Below, in pieces: positions 10,223-18,919 of a stretch of 55,000 nucleotides of DNA (its first letter is position 1; each line of letters starts with the position of its first letter). The notes under the pieces are model-generated. The model saw only the letters and a list, made by a program, of their open reading frames with translations, did no database searches and was not told the DNA's origin. The position numbers and the translations under genes were made by a program. The stretch is taken from positions 207,501-262,500 of the forward strand of contig NZ_CP029151.1 in NCBI RefSeq assembly GCF_003095655.1, given 5' to 3'. The DNA comes from Dokdonia sp. Dokd-P16. GTDB taxonomy: Bacteria; Bacteroidota; Bacteroidia; Flavobacteriales; Flavobacteriaceae.

Positions 10223-11356
10223 TCATGCAGGACGCAGTACCTTAGCAACAGTTTGTAACTTATTTACAGTTTCCTCCCACTCTGCTAGGGCATCGCTAGA
10301 TCCTGTTATTCCTCCACCCACATATAGTTGTGCACCTTGAGCATCTACCTCCATGCATCGCAAGTTTACAAATAAATGAGTGTGTTTTTTTATCGCGCCA
10401 TAAGCAAGGTTCTCAACGTTTCTACGAGTACTTGCTCTCTTTTTTTCTGTTTTGTAATTAAGTTCCCCTAAGAAACCTGTGTAATAAGAACGCGCATATC
10501 CTTCATGATTAAGGATAAATTCCTTTGCTTCTTCTTTTGGTAGTCCGCAAACGGCTGGTGTGGGATGTAAAGCATTTACTACAGCAGCTATGCTTGTTTC
10601 ATTTTCATTAATGATTGCAGAAATATCTGTCTTGAGATGTAGCAAAGTTCCTGCTTGCTGGGTCGTAACATCAGAAACTTGAAGATCATTTACAAGCGTC
10701 AATAGATTTTCGACAATAGAGTCTGTGACAAATTGTTGTTCCTCTTGTTCTTTTTCTCCCCAGACCACATCAGAACTAGCGCTTGTTTTCTGTGTTCCAG
10801 CTAGCGACATTGTATGCAAACGTCTATTATTTATAGATAATAATGTTTCTGGCGTAGCTCCTAGCCATAAACCTACATTAGGGTGATACCAGCAATACAC
10901 AAACGCGGTCTTATAAGTCCCTAGTAATCGCTTAAAAAGCTCAACAGGAGATTCATAGTTATGCGGTATGTTTTGCTTTCGCGAAAGCACCACTTTCTTC
11001 ATAACCGTATTTGCTATGGCTTCAATTCCTTTTTTTACTAGTTTAATATGAGTCTCACGATCCTCATTTGTGTGATTAACTACGATTGTTTCTGCTTCTA
11101 ATAGCATCTCATTTTCAAAGGAATTGAGTTCCATTGCAAAAGACTCTTCAGCAGGAATTAAGACAGTCTCTGAAGTCGATGCATCAAAAGGTGCAAACAC
11201 GAAGCCACTTTCTGAAAAGTCATTTACTTCGTGAAGCGATTCATCATCTTGTAAAAGCGCATGAATCTTTTCTTCATTAGGTTTTCTATAAACCACAAAT
11301 GGTAATGCACTTTCAAAATGCTCATCGATATGTTCAAAAAAGTCTGTGCTATTCAT
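10223..11356 (-). CDS. menF: Isochorismate synthase (MenF/EntC family)
   Basis: Chorismate-binding enzyme converting chorismate to isochorismate, the first committed step of menaquinone synthesis. It has 377 residues. Conserved blocks in order are KVVLSRK (121-127), WLGATPETLL, LHTMSLAGT, the HPTPAVCGLPKEEA signature, YYTGFLGEL and the C-terminal LYVGGGI. The location beside menD and menI favours a menaquinone role over siderophore synthesis. The start codon overlaps the menI stop by one base (TAATG), indicating translational coupling. A palindrome copy encodes the LSRK of the first conserved block. Confidence 0.94.
   Translation of the reverse strand: MNSTDFFEHIDEHFESALPFVVYRKPNEEKIHALLQDDESLHEVNDFSESGFVFAPFDASTSETVLIPAEESFAMELNSFENEMLLEAETIVVNHTNEDRETHIKLVKKGIEAIANTVMKKVVLSRKQNIPHNYESPVELFKRLLGTYKTAFVYCWYHPNVGLWLGATPETLLSINNRRLHTMSLAGTQKTSASSDVVWGEKEQEEQQFVTDSIVENLLTLVNDLQVSDVTTQQAGTLLHLKTDISAIINENETSIAAVVNALHPTPAVCGLPKEEAKEFILNHEGYARSYYTGFLGELNYKTEKKRASTRRNVENLAYGAIKKHTHLFVNLRCMEVDAQGAQLYVGGGITGSSDALAEWEETVNKLQTVAKVLRPA
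10975..10988. repeat. Dispersed palindrome copy 5 (in menF)
   Basis: GCTTTCGCGAAAGC, a perfect 14-mer. Here the coding frame gives Leu-Ser-Arg-Lys within a conserved block of the enzyme. Confidence 0.85.
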
Positions 11357-11775
11357 TACTTCCTAGGCAAAGCGATTGTAGTCAGTTTACATTTTGAAAT
11401 AAGCGCATCGTTTTCGTCTACCACATCGATGTTCCAAAGCTGGGTGGTTCTACCTTTATGTATAAATGTAGCTTTTGCATAGACCATCCCATCACGCTTA
11501 CTCTTTACATGATTTGCCGAGATTTCTATACCCCTTATAGTATGCTCCTGGTTAAGAAACATAAAACTAGCAGCGCTCCCTACACTCTCTGCAAGTGCAA
11601 CCATTGCACCTCCATGCAACACTCCATCTGGCTGATGTACTTTTGGAGTTACAGGCATTTGTGCTACAAGAAAATCCTCTCCAAAATCTATATAAGTAAT
11701 ATCTAAGGTTTCCATTAAAGTGTTTTTACAACTCTCTGCTAGACGTGCTAGTACTTCTTCTTTATTATTTTTCAT
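11356..11775 (-). CDS. Hotdog-fold acyl-CoA thioesterase (PaaI/MenI family)
   Basis: A 139-residue hotdog thioesterase. The LHGGAMVALAESVGSAAS segment (near 53-70) is the PaaI-type catalytic helix with its acidic residue, and the terminal strands KATFIHKGRTTQLWNIDV are typical. The one-base overlap with menF in a menI-menF-menD run suggests it hydrolyses 1,4-dihydroxy-2-naphthoyl-CoA (MenI role). That assignment rests on context; a general phenylacetyl-CoA-type thioesterase is the alternative. It is the first gene of the run. Confidence 0.87.
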   Translation of the reverse strand: MKNNKEEVLARLAESCKNTLMETLDITYIDFGEDFLVAQMPVTPKVHQPDGVLHGGAMVALAESVGSAASFMFLNQEHTIRGIEISANHVKSKRDGMVYAKATFIHKGRTTQLWNIDVVDENDALISKCKLTTIALPRK

Positions 11776-11853
11776 ATAAATCTTTCAAGCAAACAAATTA
11801 TAGATACTTTCGCTTATCAAATTTCGTTAATATTGAACACAAAACCCTCAATT

Positions 11854-12387
11854 ATGATTAAAAAGACACTTGCTATCACATTACTTATACTTACAATTAT
11901 CTCTTGTGATAAAATTGATGAGCTCACTAAATTTGACATAGACTACACTACAAACTTTACGATTCAAGCGACTACACTTCTAGGTACGCCGTTTGATATT
12001 GTTACTCCAGAAACCACCACAAACTCAGAGTCAGAATTTGAGAATAATAATACAAACTCTAGTCTTGTAGAAAGTGTGAAATTAACCACCTTGAGACTTG
12101 ACCTTCAAACACCTGCTTCTGGTGATTTTGATTTCTTAAATGACATTTTTATTTATATCACTGCAGATGGTCTTCCAGAGCAACTCATCGCTTCAAAAGT
12201 GGGCATCCCAGAAAATGGAGCTCGCTCACTTACGCTAGACATAGAGAATGTAGAGCTTGAAGAGTATATAAAGAAAGATTCTTACAGATTGCGCACAGAA
12301 ACAACAACAGATCAAACCATCGAGTCTGATCATGAAATTGAGATTTATACTAAATTTAAAGTCGATGCAGAGATTTTAGGAGTATAA
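11854..12387 (+). CDS. Hypothetical lipoprotein
   Basis: A 177-residue protein starting MIKKTLAITLLILTIISC, a lipoprotein signal with Cys18 as the lipidation site. The mature part is Thr- and Asp-rich with predicted beta structure. I recognise no named family. The start at 11854 is preferred over an in-frame ATG at 11833 because it gives a compact signal peptide. It is divergent from menI and ends before a strong terminator. Probably anchored to the inner leaflet of the outer membrane or exported to the surface. Confidence 0.75.
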   Translation: MIKKTLAITLLILTIISCDKIDELTKFDIDYTTNFTIQATTLLGTPFDIVTPETTTNSESEFENNNTNSSLVESVKLTTLRLDLQTPASGDFDFLNDIFIYITADGLPEQLIASKVGIPENGARSLTLDIENVELEEYIKKDSYRLRTETTTDQTIESDHEIEIYTKFKVDAEILGV

Positions 12388-12413
12388 TAACTCATAACAT
12401 ATCGCTTCTTACA

Positions 12414-12450
12414 AAATGTGTCGTATTTTTAAATACGACACATTTTTTTT
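12414..12450 (+). terminator. Terminator after lipoprotein gene
   Basis: A stem of TGTGTCGTATTT with AAATACGACACA is followed by eight T. It ends only three bases before the ATG of the next gene, so that gene either has a promoter overlapping the hairpin or depends on read-through. Confidence 0.85.
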
Positions 12451-12453
12451 GAT

Positions 12454-13044
12454 ATGAAAGTAAAGAAATTAGAAAACGAAAGAGCAAAATTACTTGCCTT
12501 AGAGAATTACCATTACAGTGATCTTCTTCCATTATCACAAGAAGTAGACCTCAACGCCTATGGCGGTTCGGATATATCTACGGGGCCTAAACTAAAGGCG
12601 TACATAAAGGATGCAATAGAAAGGCAATCATTAGGAACTGCTTTACCTTTTATCATTTTTGACAAAAAACTTTGCAAATTTGCTGGCTCCACACGTTATG
12701 GAAATATAGATGATGTCAATAAAATTGTCCATATAGGATGGACTTGGCTTGGAGAAGATTTTCGCGGAAGCGGTCTTAACTTACATGTCAAGTTTCTCAT
12801 GCTACGTTATGCTTTTGAAAAACTTCGCTATGAACGTGTAGAGTTTCGTATTGACGAGCGCAATATTCGCTCAAGAAAAGCAGTAGAAAAGCTAGGCGCT
12901 ACCTTAGAAGGTATCATGCGCAAAGATATTGTTACAAAAAACGGTAGACGTCGTAATTCTTGTTGCTATTCAATTCTCAAAGAAGAATGGGAAGAAATCA
13001 AGAACACACGATTTATTGATATTCTAGATAGTAAAGAAGAGTAG
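12454..13044 (+). CDS. GNAT family N-acetyltransferase (RimJ/RimL type)
   Basis: A 196-residue acetyltransferase. The core WTWLGEDFRGSGLNLHVKFLML (split near 107-128) carries the acetyl-CoA-binding loop. FRIDERNIRSRKAVEKLGATLEG (near 132-154) is the RimJ/RimL-like ending, associated with protein or small-molecule N-acetylation. The substrate is unknown. It directly follows a terminator and is convergent with mtaB. A palindrome lies 14 bases past its stop. Confidence 0.87.
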   Translation: MKVKKLENERAKLLALENYHYSDLLPLSQEVDLNAYGGSDISTGPKLKAYIKDAIERQSLGTALPFIIFDKKLCKFAGSTRYGNIDDVNKIVHIGWTWLGEDFRGSGLNLHVKFLMLRYAFEKLRYERVEFRIDERNIRSRKAVEKLGATLEGIMRKDIVTKNGRRRNSCCYSILKEEWEEIKNTRFIDILDSKEE

Positions 13045-13058
13045 ATGTTTTTAAAGTA

Positions 13059-13074
13059 CGCTTTCGCGAAAGCG
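13059..13074. repeat. Dispersed palindrome copy 6
   Basis: Perfect 16-mer in the 35-base gap between the convergent GNAT and mtaB stop codons. Confidence 0.9.
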
Positions 13075-13079
13075 ATCAC

Positions 13080-14423
13080 CTACACCTCTACGTTTGCAAA
13101 ATCAAATCTCACCATTCCATCGTCATCTATAGAAGTTAGCTCCACTTCGTGTAATGTATTTACAAGTTCTGGATTCCAAGGTGATTTTACTTTTACATAA
13201 TTTTCTGTAAACCCGTGAATGTAGCCTTCCTTATTCTCACTTTCAAAAAGTACCGTACGTGTACTATTTAATTGAGACTCATAGAATGCTCTACGCATTT
13301 TGGCTGAAAGTCCTCGTAGCATTTTACTACGTTTACTGCGCACTTTTTTGGGAACTACACCATCCATCGCAGCCGCAGGAGTATTATCACGTTCTGAGTA
13401 CGTGAAGACGTGTAAGTAAGAAATATCTAGACTAGTAAGGAAATTATACGTTTCTAGAAAATCCTCATCTGTTTCTCCCGGAAAACCTACAATCACATCT
13501 ACACCTATGCAAGCGTGCGGCATCACCTCCTTGATTTTGGCAACACGATCTACATATAACTCGCGTTGATAACGGCGACGCATTAACCCAAGAATCTTGT
13601 TACTTCCACTTTGTAATGGAATATGAAAATGAGGTACAAATGTGCGGGACTTAGACACCACATCAATTGTCTCATTTTTAAGAAGATTAGGTTCTATAGA
13701 AGAAATTCTTAAGCGCTCTATTCCGGCTACTTTATCAAGCTCTTGTACAAGTTCTAAAAAAGTATGCTCGTGCTTTTTATTACCAAACTCACCCTTACCG
13801 TAATCTCCTATATTAACTCCAGTAAGTACAATTTCTTTTATGTCTTGCGCGGCAATTTTTGAAGCGTTGTCCAATACGTTTTGTAATGTATCACTTCTAG
13901 AAATACCTCTAGCAAGTGGTATCGTACAATAGGTACACTTATAATCACAACCATCTTGCACTTTTAAAAAGGCACGAGTTCGATCTCCTATAGAATAAGA
14001 ACTCACGTAGAAATCTGCATCTTGAATTTCGCAAGCATGTACTTCTCCGCCCTCCTTAGATCTGTCTGGATTATCTAGTAAATCATTTATATAACTTGTA
14101 ACATTAAACTTCTCTGTCGCCCCAAGAACGAGATCTACACCATCTACAGCAGCAAGCTCTTCTGGTTTGAGTTGTGCATAACAACCTACTGCAACAGTAA
14201 CTCCTTCTGGATTTCCTTTCTGAGCTTGTTTTACAATTGACTTAAAACGCTTATCTGCATTTTCTGTCACACTACATGTATTTATCACGTAGACATCTGC
14301 AGGCTCAGAAAACTCAACCTTATCAAATCCCTCTTGCCCAAAACTACGAGCAATAGTGCTCGTCTCTGAAAAATTCAGTTTACAACCTAGTGTATAAAAT
14401 GCGACTTTCTTTGTAGAGGACAT
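13080..14423 (-). CDS. mtaB: tRNA t6A37 methylthiotransferase (MtaB)
   Basis: Radical-SAM enzyme adding a methylthio group to t6A at position 37 of ANN-decoding tRNAs. It has 447 residues. The N-terminal UPF0004 domain holds three cluster cysteines (Cys14, Cys50, Cys81). The radical-SAM motif CDYKCTYC gives Cys159, Cys163 and Cys166. A C-terminal TRAM-like domain follows. The TLGCKLN start and the ARGISRS segment favour MtaB over MiaB or RimO. A TACCTTTG box (14465-14472) lies about 42 bases upstream. Confidence 0.94.
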   Translation of the reverse strand: MSSTKKVAFYTLGCKLNFSETSTIARSFGQEGFDKVEFSEPADVYVINTCSVTENADKRFKSIVKQAQKGNPEGVTVAVGCYAQLKPEELAAVDGVDLVLGATEKFNVTSYINDLLDNPDRSKEGGEVHACEIQDADFYVSSYSIGDRTRAFLKVQDGCDYKCTYCTIPLARGISRSDTLQNVLDNASKIAAQDIKEIVLTGVNIGDYGKGEFGNKKHEHTFLELVQELDKVAGIERLRISSIEPNLLKNETIDVVSKSRTFVPHFHIPLQSGSNKILGLMRRRYQRELYVDRVAKIKEVMPHACIGVDVIVGFPGETDEDFLETYNFLTSLDISYLHVFTYSERDNTPAAAMDGVVPKKVRSKRSKMLRGLSAKMRRAFYESQLNSTRTVLFESENKEGYIHGFTENYVKVKSPWNPELVNTLHEVELTSIDDDGMVRFDFANVEV

Positions 14424-14509
14424 GTGGTGATGATTTGGAAAAATTGCTCAAATTTTGAGGACTGCAAAGGTAACAAAAGAAGCAAAGAAAATATTACTAC
14501 TTACAACAA

Positions 14510-15634
14510 CTAATCATTGGTTGCTAAGAATTTGTTTCTGGCAGCTACGGCATCTTTAGTATAGTCGCTAAAAACTCCATCTACGCCTGCCTCAAAAAAC
14601 AGTTGATACTCGGTAATTCCTTCATTATTCTCACTCCACAAAGTATCTTCTTTCCTAAAGGTGTAGGGATGTACTTCTAGCTTCTGCTCATGTGCAAGCG
14701 CTACAAAGTCTGTAGATGCTAGCATCTCAACCTCTCCTTCATCCGTTTTACTATAAGAAATTACAAAAGGTTTCCAAGGACCTATTCCATCGGCATAGGT
14801 AGAAACAAACTTCATTCCTTCTTTGGTTGTGAAGTAATTGTATGTACGAGCATCTTTACTCAGTATGAAATCATAAGGTTGCCCTTCTGGATCATAGCTA
14901 CCATCTTCTTTGGAAAAGCGTAAATCTCCATTGCTAGAGATTCCAGCTGCACCAATAAGTTGTATAAGTCGCACATCTGAACGTGCTGAAATGTATTGCA
15001 ACGTACTCACCTCAAAACATTGGACAAAAATGGGTGAGCTTTTATCCACATAACCAGCCTTTGTAATCTGATTAAGGAAGAGATCTTCCATTACAAGCCC
15101 TAATTCTCGGTGATAACTAGGATGCTTTAATTCTGGATAAATACCCACAGGATTTCCTGATGTGGTTTTGTTCGCTTTCGCGAAAGCGATAATCTCCTCA
15201 AACGTAGGGATCTCAAAAAGATCATCATACTCGTGTGTTCTCTCCTCCCAAGACTGCCTCGCTCGTAGTGTTTTGAGTTCGCTAAGAGTGAAGTCAGATA
15301 CAAACCAATCTGTTACAGGTACACCATCAAGCATTTTTGTGGTTTTACGATCTGCATATTCTGGGAGTACAGAGACATTAGTAGTTCCAGAAATAAAAGG
15401 CTCATGCCTAGCTACAAGAACGCCATCCTTTGTCATCACAAGATCTGGCTCTATGAAATCTGCGCCTAGTTCGATTGCTTTTTTATACCCTTCCATCGTA
15501 TGTTCTGGATATAAAAATTGCGCTCCCCTGTGTGCAATAACAATAGGCGTATTATGAATTTGAGGTTGCTCCATTTGATTACAAGATAAGATGAGTATTG
15601 AAAATAAAAGCGATATTCTTTTTAAACTAATCAT
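14510..15634 (-). CDS. Glycerophosphodiester phosphodiesterase, lipoprotein (GlpQ-like)
   Basis: Hydrolyses glycerophosphodiesters to glycerol-3-phosphate and an alcohol. Lipobox LILSC follows a short signal from the ATG at 15634, so the enzyme should be periplasmic or membrane-anchored. The HRGAQFLYPEHT and EPDLVMTKDGVLVARHEP segments hold the metal and catalytic residues, and the E(L)KHP motif and C-terminal GVDGVFSDY are present. It has 374 residues, GlpQ-sized. An upstream extension to 15673 would run into the murA terminator and is rejected. A palindrome encodes AFAKA in the middle of the gene. Confidence 0.93.
   Translation of the reverse strand: MISLKRISLLFSILILSCNQMEQPQIHNTPIVIAHRGAQFLYPEHTMEGYKKAIELGADFIEPDLVMTKDGVLVARHEPFISGTTNVSVLPEYADRKTTKMLDGVPVTDWFVSDFTLSELKTLRARQSWEERTHEYDDLFEIPTFEEIIAFAKANKTTSGNPVGIYPELKHPSYHRELGLVMEDLFLNQITKAGYVDKSSPIFVQCFEVSTLQYISARSDVRLIQLIGAAGISSNGDLRFSKEDGSYDPEGQPYDFILSKDARTYNYFTTKEGMKFVSTYADGIGPWKPFVISYSKTDEGEVEMLASTDFVALAHEQKLEVHPYTFRKEDTLWSENNEGITEYQLFFEAGVDGVFSDYTKDAVAARNKFLATND
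15173..15188. repeat. Dispersed palindrome copy 7 (in phosphodiesterase gene)
   Basis: Perfect 16-mer reading Ala-Phe-Ala-Lys-Ala in a helix of the TIM-barrel enzyme. Confidence 0.9.
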
Positions 15635-15639
15635 GTAGA

Positions 15640-15647
15640 CAAAGGTA
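15640..15647 (-). promoter_or_regulatory. Possible phosphodiesterase -7 box, leaderless
   Basis: TACCTTTG lies five bases upstream of the ATG at 15634, between the gene and the murA terminator. No convincing -33 TTG at the right distance. Confidence 0.45.
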
Positions 15648-15660
15648 GAATCTATTCCAC

Positions 15661-15693
15661 AAAAAAGGCGCAAATATCACTTGCGCCTTTTTT
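15661..15693 (-). terminator. murA terminator
   Basis: A 13-base stem (15661-15673 with 15681-15693) has a seven-base loop and A/T runs at both ends, 23 bases past the murA stop. Confidence 0.9.
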
Positions 15694-15715
15694 AATTTTA
15701 TAACTAGAGATTAGA

Positions 15716-17029
15716 TTAATCTATTCTAGTGATTTTTGCTCCTATTGCTCTAAGACGCTCATCTATATTTTCATATCCACGGTCTATTTGCTCAATATTA
15801 TGAATAGTAGAAGTTCCCTTTGCACTTAACGCTGCAATAAGCAATGAGATACCAGCACGTATATCTGGTGATGTCATTGTAGTTGCCTTAAGCGTAGACT
15901 GAAAGTTATGTCCAATCACTGTAGCGCGGTGCGGATCACAAAGTATCACTTTGGCTCCCATATCTATAAGCTTATCTGTAAAGAACAAACGACTTTCAAA
16001 CATTTTCTGGTGAACCATTAGTTCGCCCTTTGCTTGGGTTGCCACTACTAGAATAATACTTAAAAGATCTGGAGTAAAACCTGGCCATGGTGCATCAGAG
16101 ATAGTCATAAATGAACCATCAATGTATGATTCCACCTGGTAACCGTCTGTGTGTGCAGGAATGTAAATATCATCTCCCTTACGTTCTAGCGTTATCCCTA
16201 GTTTTCTAAAGGTATTAGGTATAACACCAAGATCATCCCAGCTTACATTTTTAATTGTAATCTCACTTTTAGTCATTGCTGCAAGACCTATCCATGATCC
16301 TATTTCGATCATGTCTGGTAATACTCTATGCTCGCAACCACCTAGTTTTTCTACACCTTCTATAATAAGCATGTTTGAACCTATCCCTTGAATATTTGCT
16401 CCCATGCGCACCATCATTTTACAAAGCTGTTGTAAATATGGTTCACAAGCTGCGTTATATATAGTTGTAGTTCCTCTGGCTAATACGGCAGCCATCACGA
16501 TATTTGCCGTACCTGTAACAGATGCTTCATCTAGTAGCATGTATGCTCCTGTAAGTCCGTTAGGTGCTTCTACACCATAAAAACGTTCTTCACGATTGTA
16601 ACGAAAAGTCGCTCCCAGTTTAATAAAACCTTCAAAGTGTGTATCAAGACGACGACGACCTATTTTATCACCTCCTGGTCTAGGAATGTATCCTTTGCCA
16701 AAACGAGCTAGTAATGGCCCTACAATCATTATAGATCCTCTTAGTCCACTACCTTCTTTTTTAAATTTCTCACTTTCTAGGTACTCGAGGTCAAGATCAT
16801 CTGCTTGAAACGTGAACTCACCTTTTCCAATTTTCTCCACCTTTACACCTAGATTTTCCAAGATCATGATGAGCTTATTTACATCTATAATGTCTGGCAC
16901 ATTACTTATGGTAACTTTTTCAGGAGTGAGTAGTACTGCACATAATATTTGTAATGCTTCGTTTTTTGCGCCTTGTGGTTGGATATCACCTTTAAGTTGG
17001 TGACCTCCCTCGATCTGAAATGTTGCCAT
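15716..17029 (-). CDS. murA: UDP-N-acetylglucosamine 1-carboxyvinyltransferase (MurA)
   Basis: First committed enzyme of peptidoglycan synthesis, transferring enolpyruvate from PEP to UDP-GlcNAc. It has 437 residues with the EPSP-synthase fold. KNEALQ (near 22-27) is the substrate-binding Lys-Asn pair and GLRGS the phosphate loop. The active-site loop reads PRPGGDKIGRRRLD: Asp121 replaces the Cys that fosfomycin alkylates in E. coli (Cys115). The Asp form is known to be active and fosfomycin-insensitive in other bacteria. It is 19 bases downstream of the DUF4290 gene on the same strand, probably one transcript. Confidence 0.97.
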   Translation of the reverse strand: MATFQIEGGHQLKGDIQPQGAKNEALQILCAVLLTPEKVTISNVPDIIDVNKLIMILENLGVKVEKIGKGEFTFQADDLDLEYLESEKFKKEGSGLRGSIMIVGPLLARFGKGYIPRPGGDKIGRRRLDTHFEGFIKLGATFRYNREERFYGVEAPNGLTGAYMLLDEASVTGTANIVMAAVLARGTTTIYNAACEPYLQQLCKMMVRMGANIQGIGSNMLIIEGVEKLGGCEHRVLPDMIEIGSWIGLAAMTKSEITIKNVSWDDLGVIPNTFRKLGITLERKGDDIYIPAHTDGYQVESYIDGSFMTISDAPWPGFTPDLLSIILVVATQAKGELMVHQKMFESRLFFTDKLIDMGAKVILCDPHRATVIGHNFQSTLKATTMTSPDIRAGISLLIAALSAKGTSTIHNIEQIDRGYENIDERLRAIGAKITRID

Positions 17030-17048
17030 AGTTAATTAGAAATATATT

Positions 17049-17711
17049 TTAATAACGCTTTTTGCGGTTGTTATTGTTGTTTGTATTTTTTGAGTAGCTT
17101 CTTTTCTTTATTGGATTATCTGCGGCTTTAGCTTTCTTGTTTGCTCTTATAAGTCTATCAGAATCTCCTAGTTCTTCTCCACTATTTTTTAGATTGATCT
17201 CCCCATTACTTAACTCAAATAGGTGATTAAAGATGACCTCATCATCTACAGTATCCTTATTCCAGTTTAAGAAACACTTTTTCATATGGTTTGCGATAGT
17301 CATTGCAAGTCCCTCACGCATATCTCCTTTATCCCAGCTTACGGCTACATCAATCATACGTTTGATGTTGTTACCGTAAAAACGATATTTAGGGTGGTTT
17401 TGCGGATATTCTAAAGGCTCTGGACGCTCTGCAAGCTCCTCTCTAGATGGTTTTCCATATGGCGACTCAACATCTAGTTGAAAATCAGACATTATAAATA
17501 ACTGATCCCACAACTTATGCTGAAAATCTGGTACATCACGCAAGTGAGGTTGCAAATTCCCCATTACTGCGATAATCGCTTTAGCTGTTTTGTTACGCTC
17601 TTCGGCGTCTTCCATTGCCGTCGCATCATTTACCATTTTCTGTATATGGCGCCCATACTCGGGAATGATGAGATGAACTCTCTCCGTGTTGTACTCTAAT
17701 TGATCTATCAA
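17049..17711 (-). CDS. DUF4290 family protein
   Basis: A 220-residue cytosolic protein. The N-terminal LEYNTERVHLIIPEYGRHIQ and central YRFYGNNIKRMIDVAV mark DUF4290, a Bacteroidetes family without known function. The C-terminal 35 residues are a Lys/Asn/Arg-rich tail, suggestive of RNA or nucleic-acid contact (inference). It lies immediately upstream of murA, and I recall the same pairing in other flavobacteria, which hints at a link to envelope or growth. Confidence 0.88.
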   Translation of the reverse strand: MIDQLEYNTERVHLIIPEYGRHIQKMVNDATAMEDAEERNKTAKAIIAVMGNLQPHLRDVPDFQHKLWDQLFIMSDFQLDVESPYGKPSREELAERPEPLEYPQNHPKYRFYGNNIKRMIDVAVSWDKGDMREGLAMTIANHMKKCFLNWNKDTVDDEVIFNHLFELSNGEINLKNSGEELGDSDRLIRANKKAKAADNPIKKRSYSKNTNNNNNRKKRY

Positions 17712-17849
17712 TTGTAAAAAATTAAGTGAAGTCGTCCTTTAAGTAAAGACATGTGCAAAATACTAAAATTTGTCTAAACGCATCTAGTCTTTAGTAAATT
17801 GATAACATAACAATAAAAAAAGCCTCTTATTGTGTTCTTGAGATGCTTT

Positions 17850-17949
17850 GGGCGTGACCACAAGGGTCGGGCGCTACGCTTTTACGCTTCGGCTCCTTGC
17901 GCTATCGCTTCATGAGCCTGCAGGGTAACCACTACGATCCCTCACGCGG
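17850..17949. other. GC-rich structured intergenic element
   Basis: About 100 bases far richer in GC than the surroundings. The ends pair (GCGTGA 17852-17857 with TCACGC 17942-17947). Internal stems are GACC/GGTC, GGCTC (17891-17895) with GAGCC (17914-17918), and AGGG/CCCT. I recall similar dispersed intergenic sequences in other flavobacterial genomes; only one copy is present here. No coding frame is convincing. The whole gene-free stretch 17712-18008 holds this element and one palindrome. Confidence 0.6.
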
Positions 17950-17986
17950 AGTTAGTAAAACTAAAAGATGGTAGTGATTAATAACA

Positions 17987-18000
17987 TTTTCGCGAAAGCA
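17987..18000. repeat. Dispersed palindrome copy 8
   Basis: TTTTCGCGAAAGCA, imperfect at both ends. It lies nine bases past the stop of the DUF493 gene. Confidence 0.75.
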
Positions 18001-18008
18001 TATATCTC

Positions 18009-18299
18009 TTACAATGAAATAACGCCTTCTATCTTACCTACTTCCTTATACTTTTCTATCACAACATCAGGATTATCTAGACGTACGTTTATAGAAACGC
18101 TTGTGTACTTCCCTGTGCGAGATACATTCTTTTTTATTACAGCTCCTAGGTGGTCAAAGAGCCCTTCAATTTGCGCTTCTTTCTCTGCATTTGCAGGCAC
18201 AATAAACTTGTACAAATAAGGTGCAGGCCAGCTAGAAGTTTCTTCTAGTTGTGTCTTTAATTTTTTATAAAACTCTTCTGGATTTTTATCTAAACTCAT
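18009..18299 (-). CDS. DUF493 (YbeD-like) family protein
   Basis: A 96-residue protein with the ferredoxin-like alpha/beta pattern of DUF493/YbeD, often regarded as a small regulatory fold. The YLYKFIVPANAE strand, the VSRTGKYTSVSINVRL hairpin and the C-terminal VEGVI-like strand fit. In E. coli, ybeD sits beside lipB, but no such neighbour is seen here. It is divergent from the P-loop kinase gene, with a TACCTTTG box at 18317-18324. Confidence 0.88.
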   Translation of the reverse strand: MSLDKNPEEFYKKLKTQLEETSSWPAPYLYKFIVPANAEKEAQIEGLFDHLGAVIKKNVSRTGKYTSVSINVRLDNPDVVIEKYKEVGKIEGVISL

Positions 18300-18379
18300 G
18301 GGTGTCTATTATAATACAAAGGTACATAAATCACGTTCTTTGTAGTTTGCTTAATTTTGCTAAAAAGACTACCATTTTT

Positions 18380-18919
18380 ATGCCAAAACGTATACTTCTC
18401 ATAGGAGGGCCATCTACCGGGAAAACAACATTACTTAACCACCTAGAACAACTAGGGTATCCCTGCCTTGAGGAAATCTCAAGACAAGTAATAAGTCAAG
18501 CTCAAAAGGAAGGTATAGACCAGTTATTTCTAGAGAAACCATTATTGTTTTCTGAGCTTCTTAGAGATGCTCGCATACAACAACATAAGGAAGTGGACAC
18601 ATACATCACAGACACTGTTTTTATAGATCGAGGGATTCCTGACACTGTGGCATATATGGACTTTATAGGACAAGAATATCCTGAGGCTTTTGTTCAGGCT
18701 TGCAAGACGTATACTTATGATATCGTATTCATCTTACCTACTTGGGAGAAAATACACAAGGTAGATCAAGAACGCTATGAGACTTTTGAACAAGCTCAAA
18801 AAATTGAAAAACACCTTGTAAAAACGTACCAAAACTATGGGTACACCCCTATTGTAGTACCTATGTCTCCAGTAGAGGATAGAGCGGCTTTTATATTAAA
18901 AACGCTAGCTCTTGAGTAA
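18380..18919 (+). CDS. P-loop ATPase/kinase (AAA_28 domain)
   Basis: A 179-residue protein. The Walker A motif GGPSTGKTT (9-17) is followed by FIDRGIPDTVAYMDFIG (near 82-98), the characteristic block of the AAA_28 family related to nicotinamide riboside kinase-like proteins. The substrate is unknown. The start is the ATG at 18380; an upstream in-frame extension overlaps the divergent gene and lacks family similarity. The stop overlaps recQ by eight bases. A TAATTTTG box (18352-18359) lies 20 bases upstream. Confidence 0.88.
   Translation: MPKRILLIGGPSTGKTTLLNHLEQLGYPCLEEISRQVISQAQKEGIDQLFLEKPLLFSELLRDARIQQHKEVDTYITDTVFIDRGIPDTVAYMDFIGQEYPEAFVQACKTYTYDIVFILPTWEKIHKVDQERYETFEQAQKIEKHLVKTYQNYGYTPIVVPMSPVEDRAAFILKTLALE

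Noticed and set aside
12760-12775. TTTTCGCGGAAGCGG as another palindrome copy
   Set aside because: The core is broken (GGAA for GAAA) and it encodes the acetyl-CoA loop of the GNAT protein, so protein constraint explains it.
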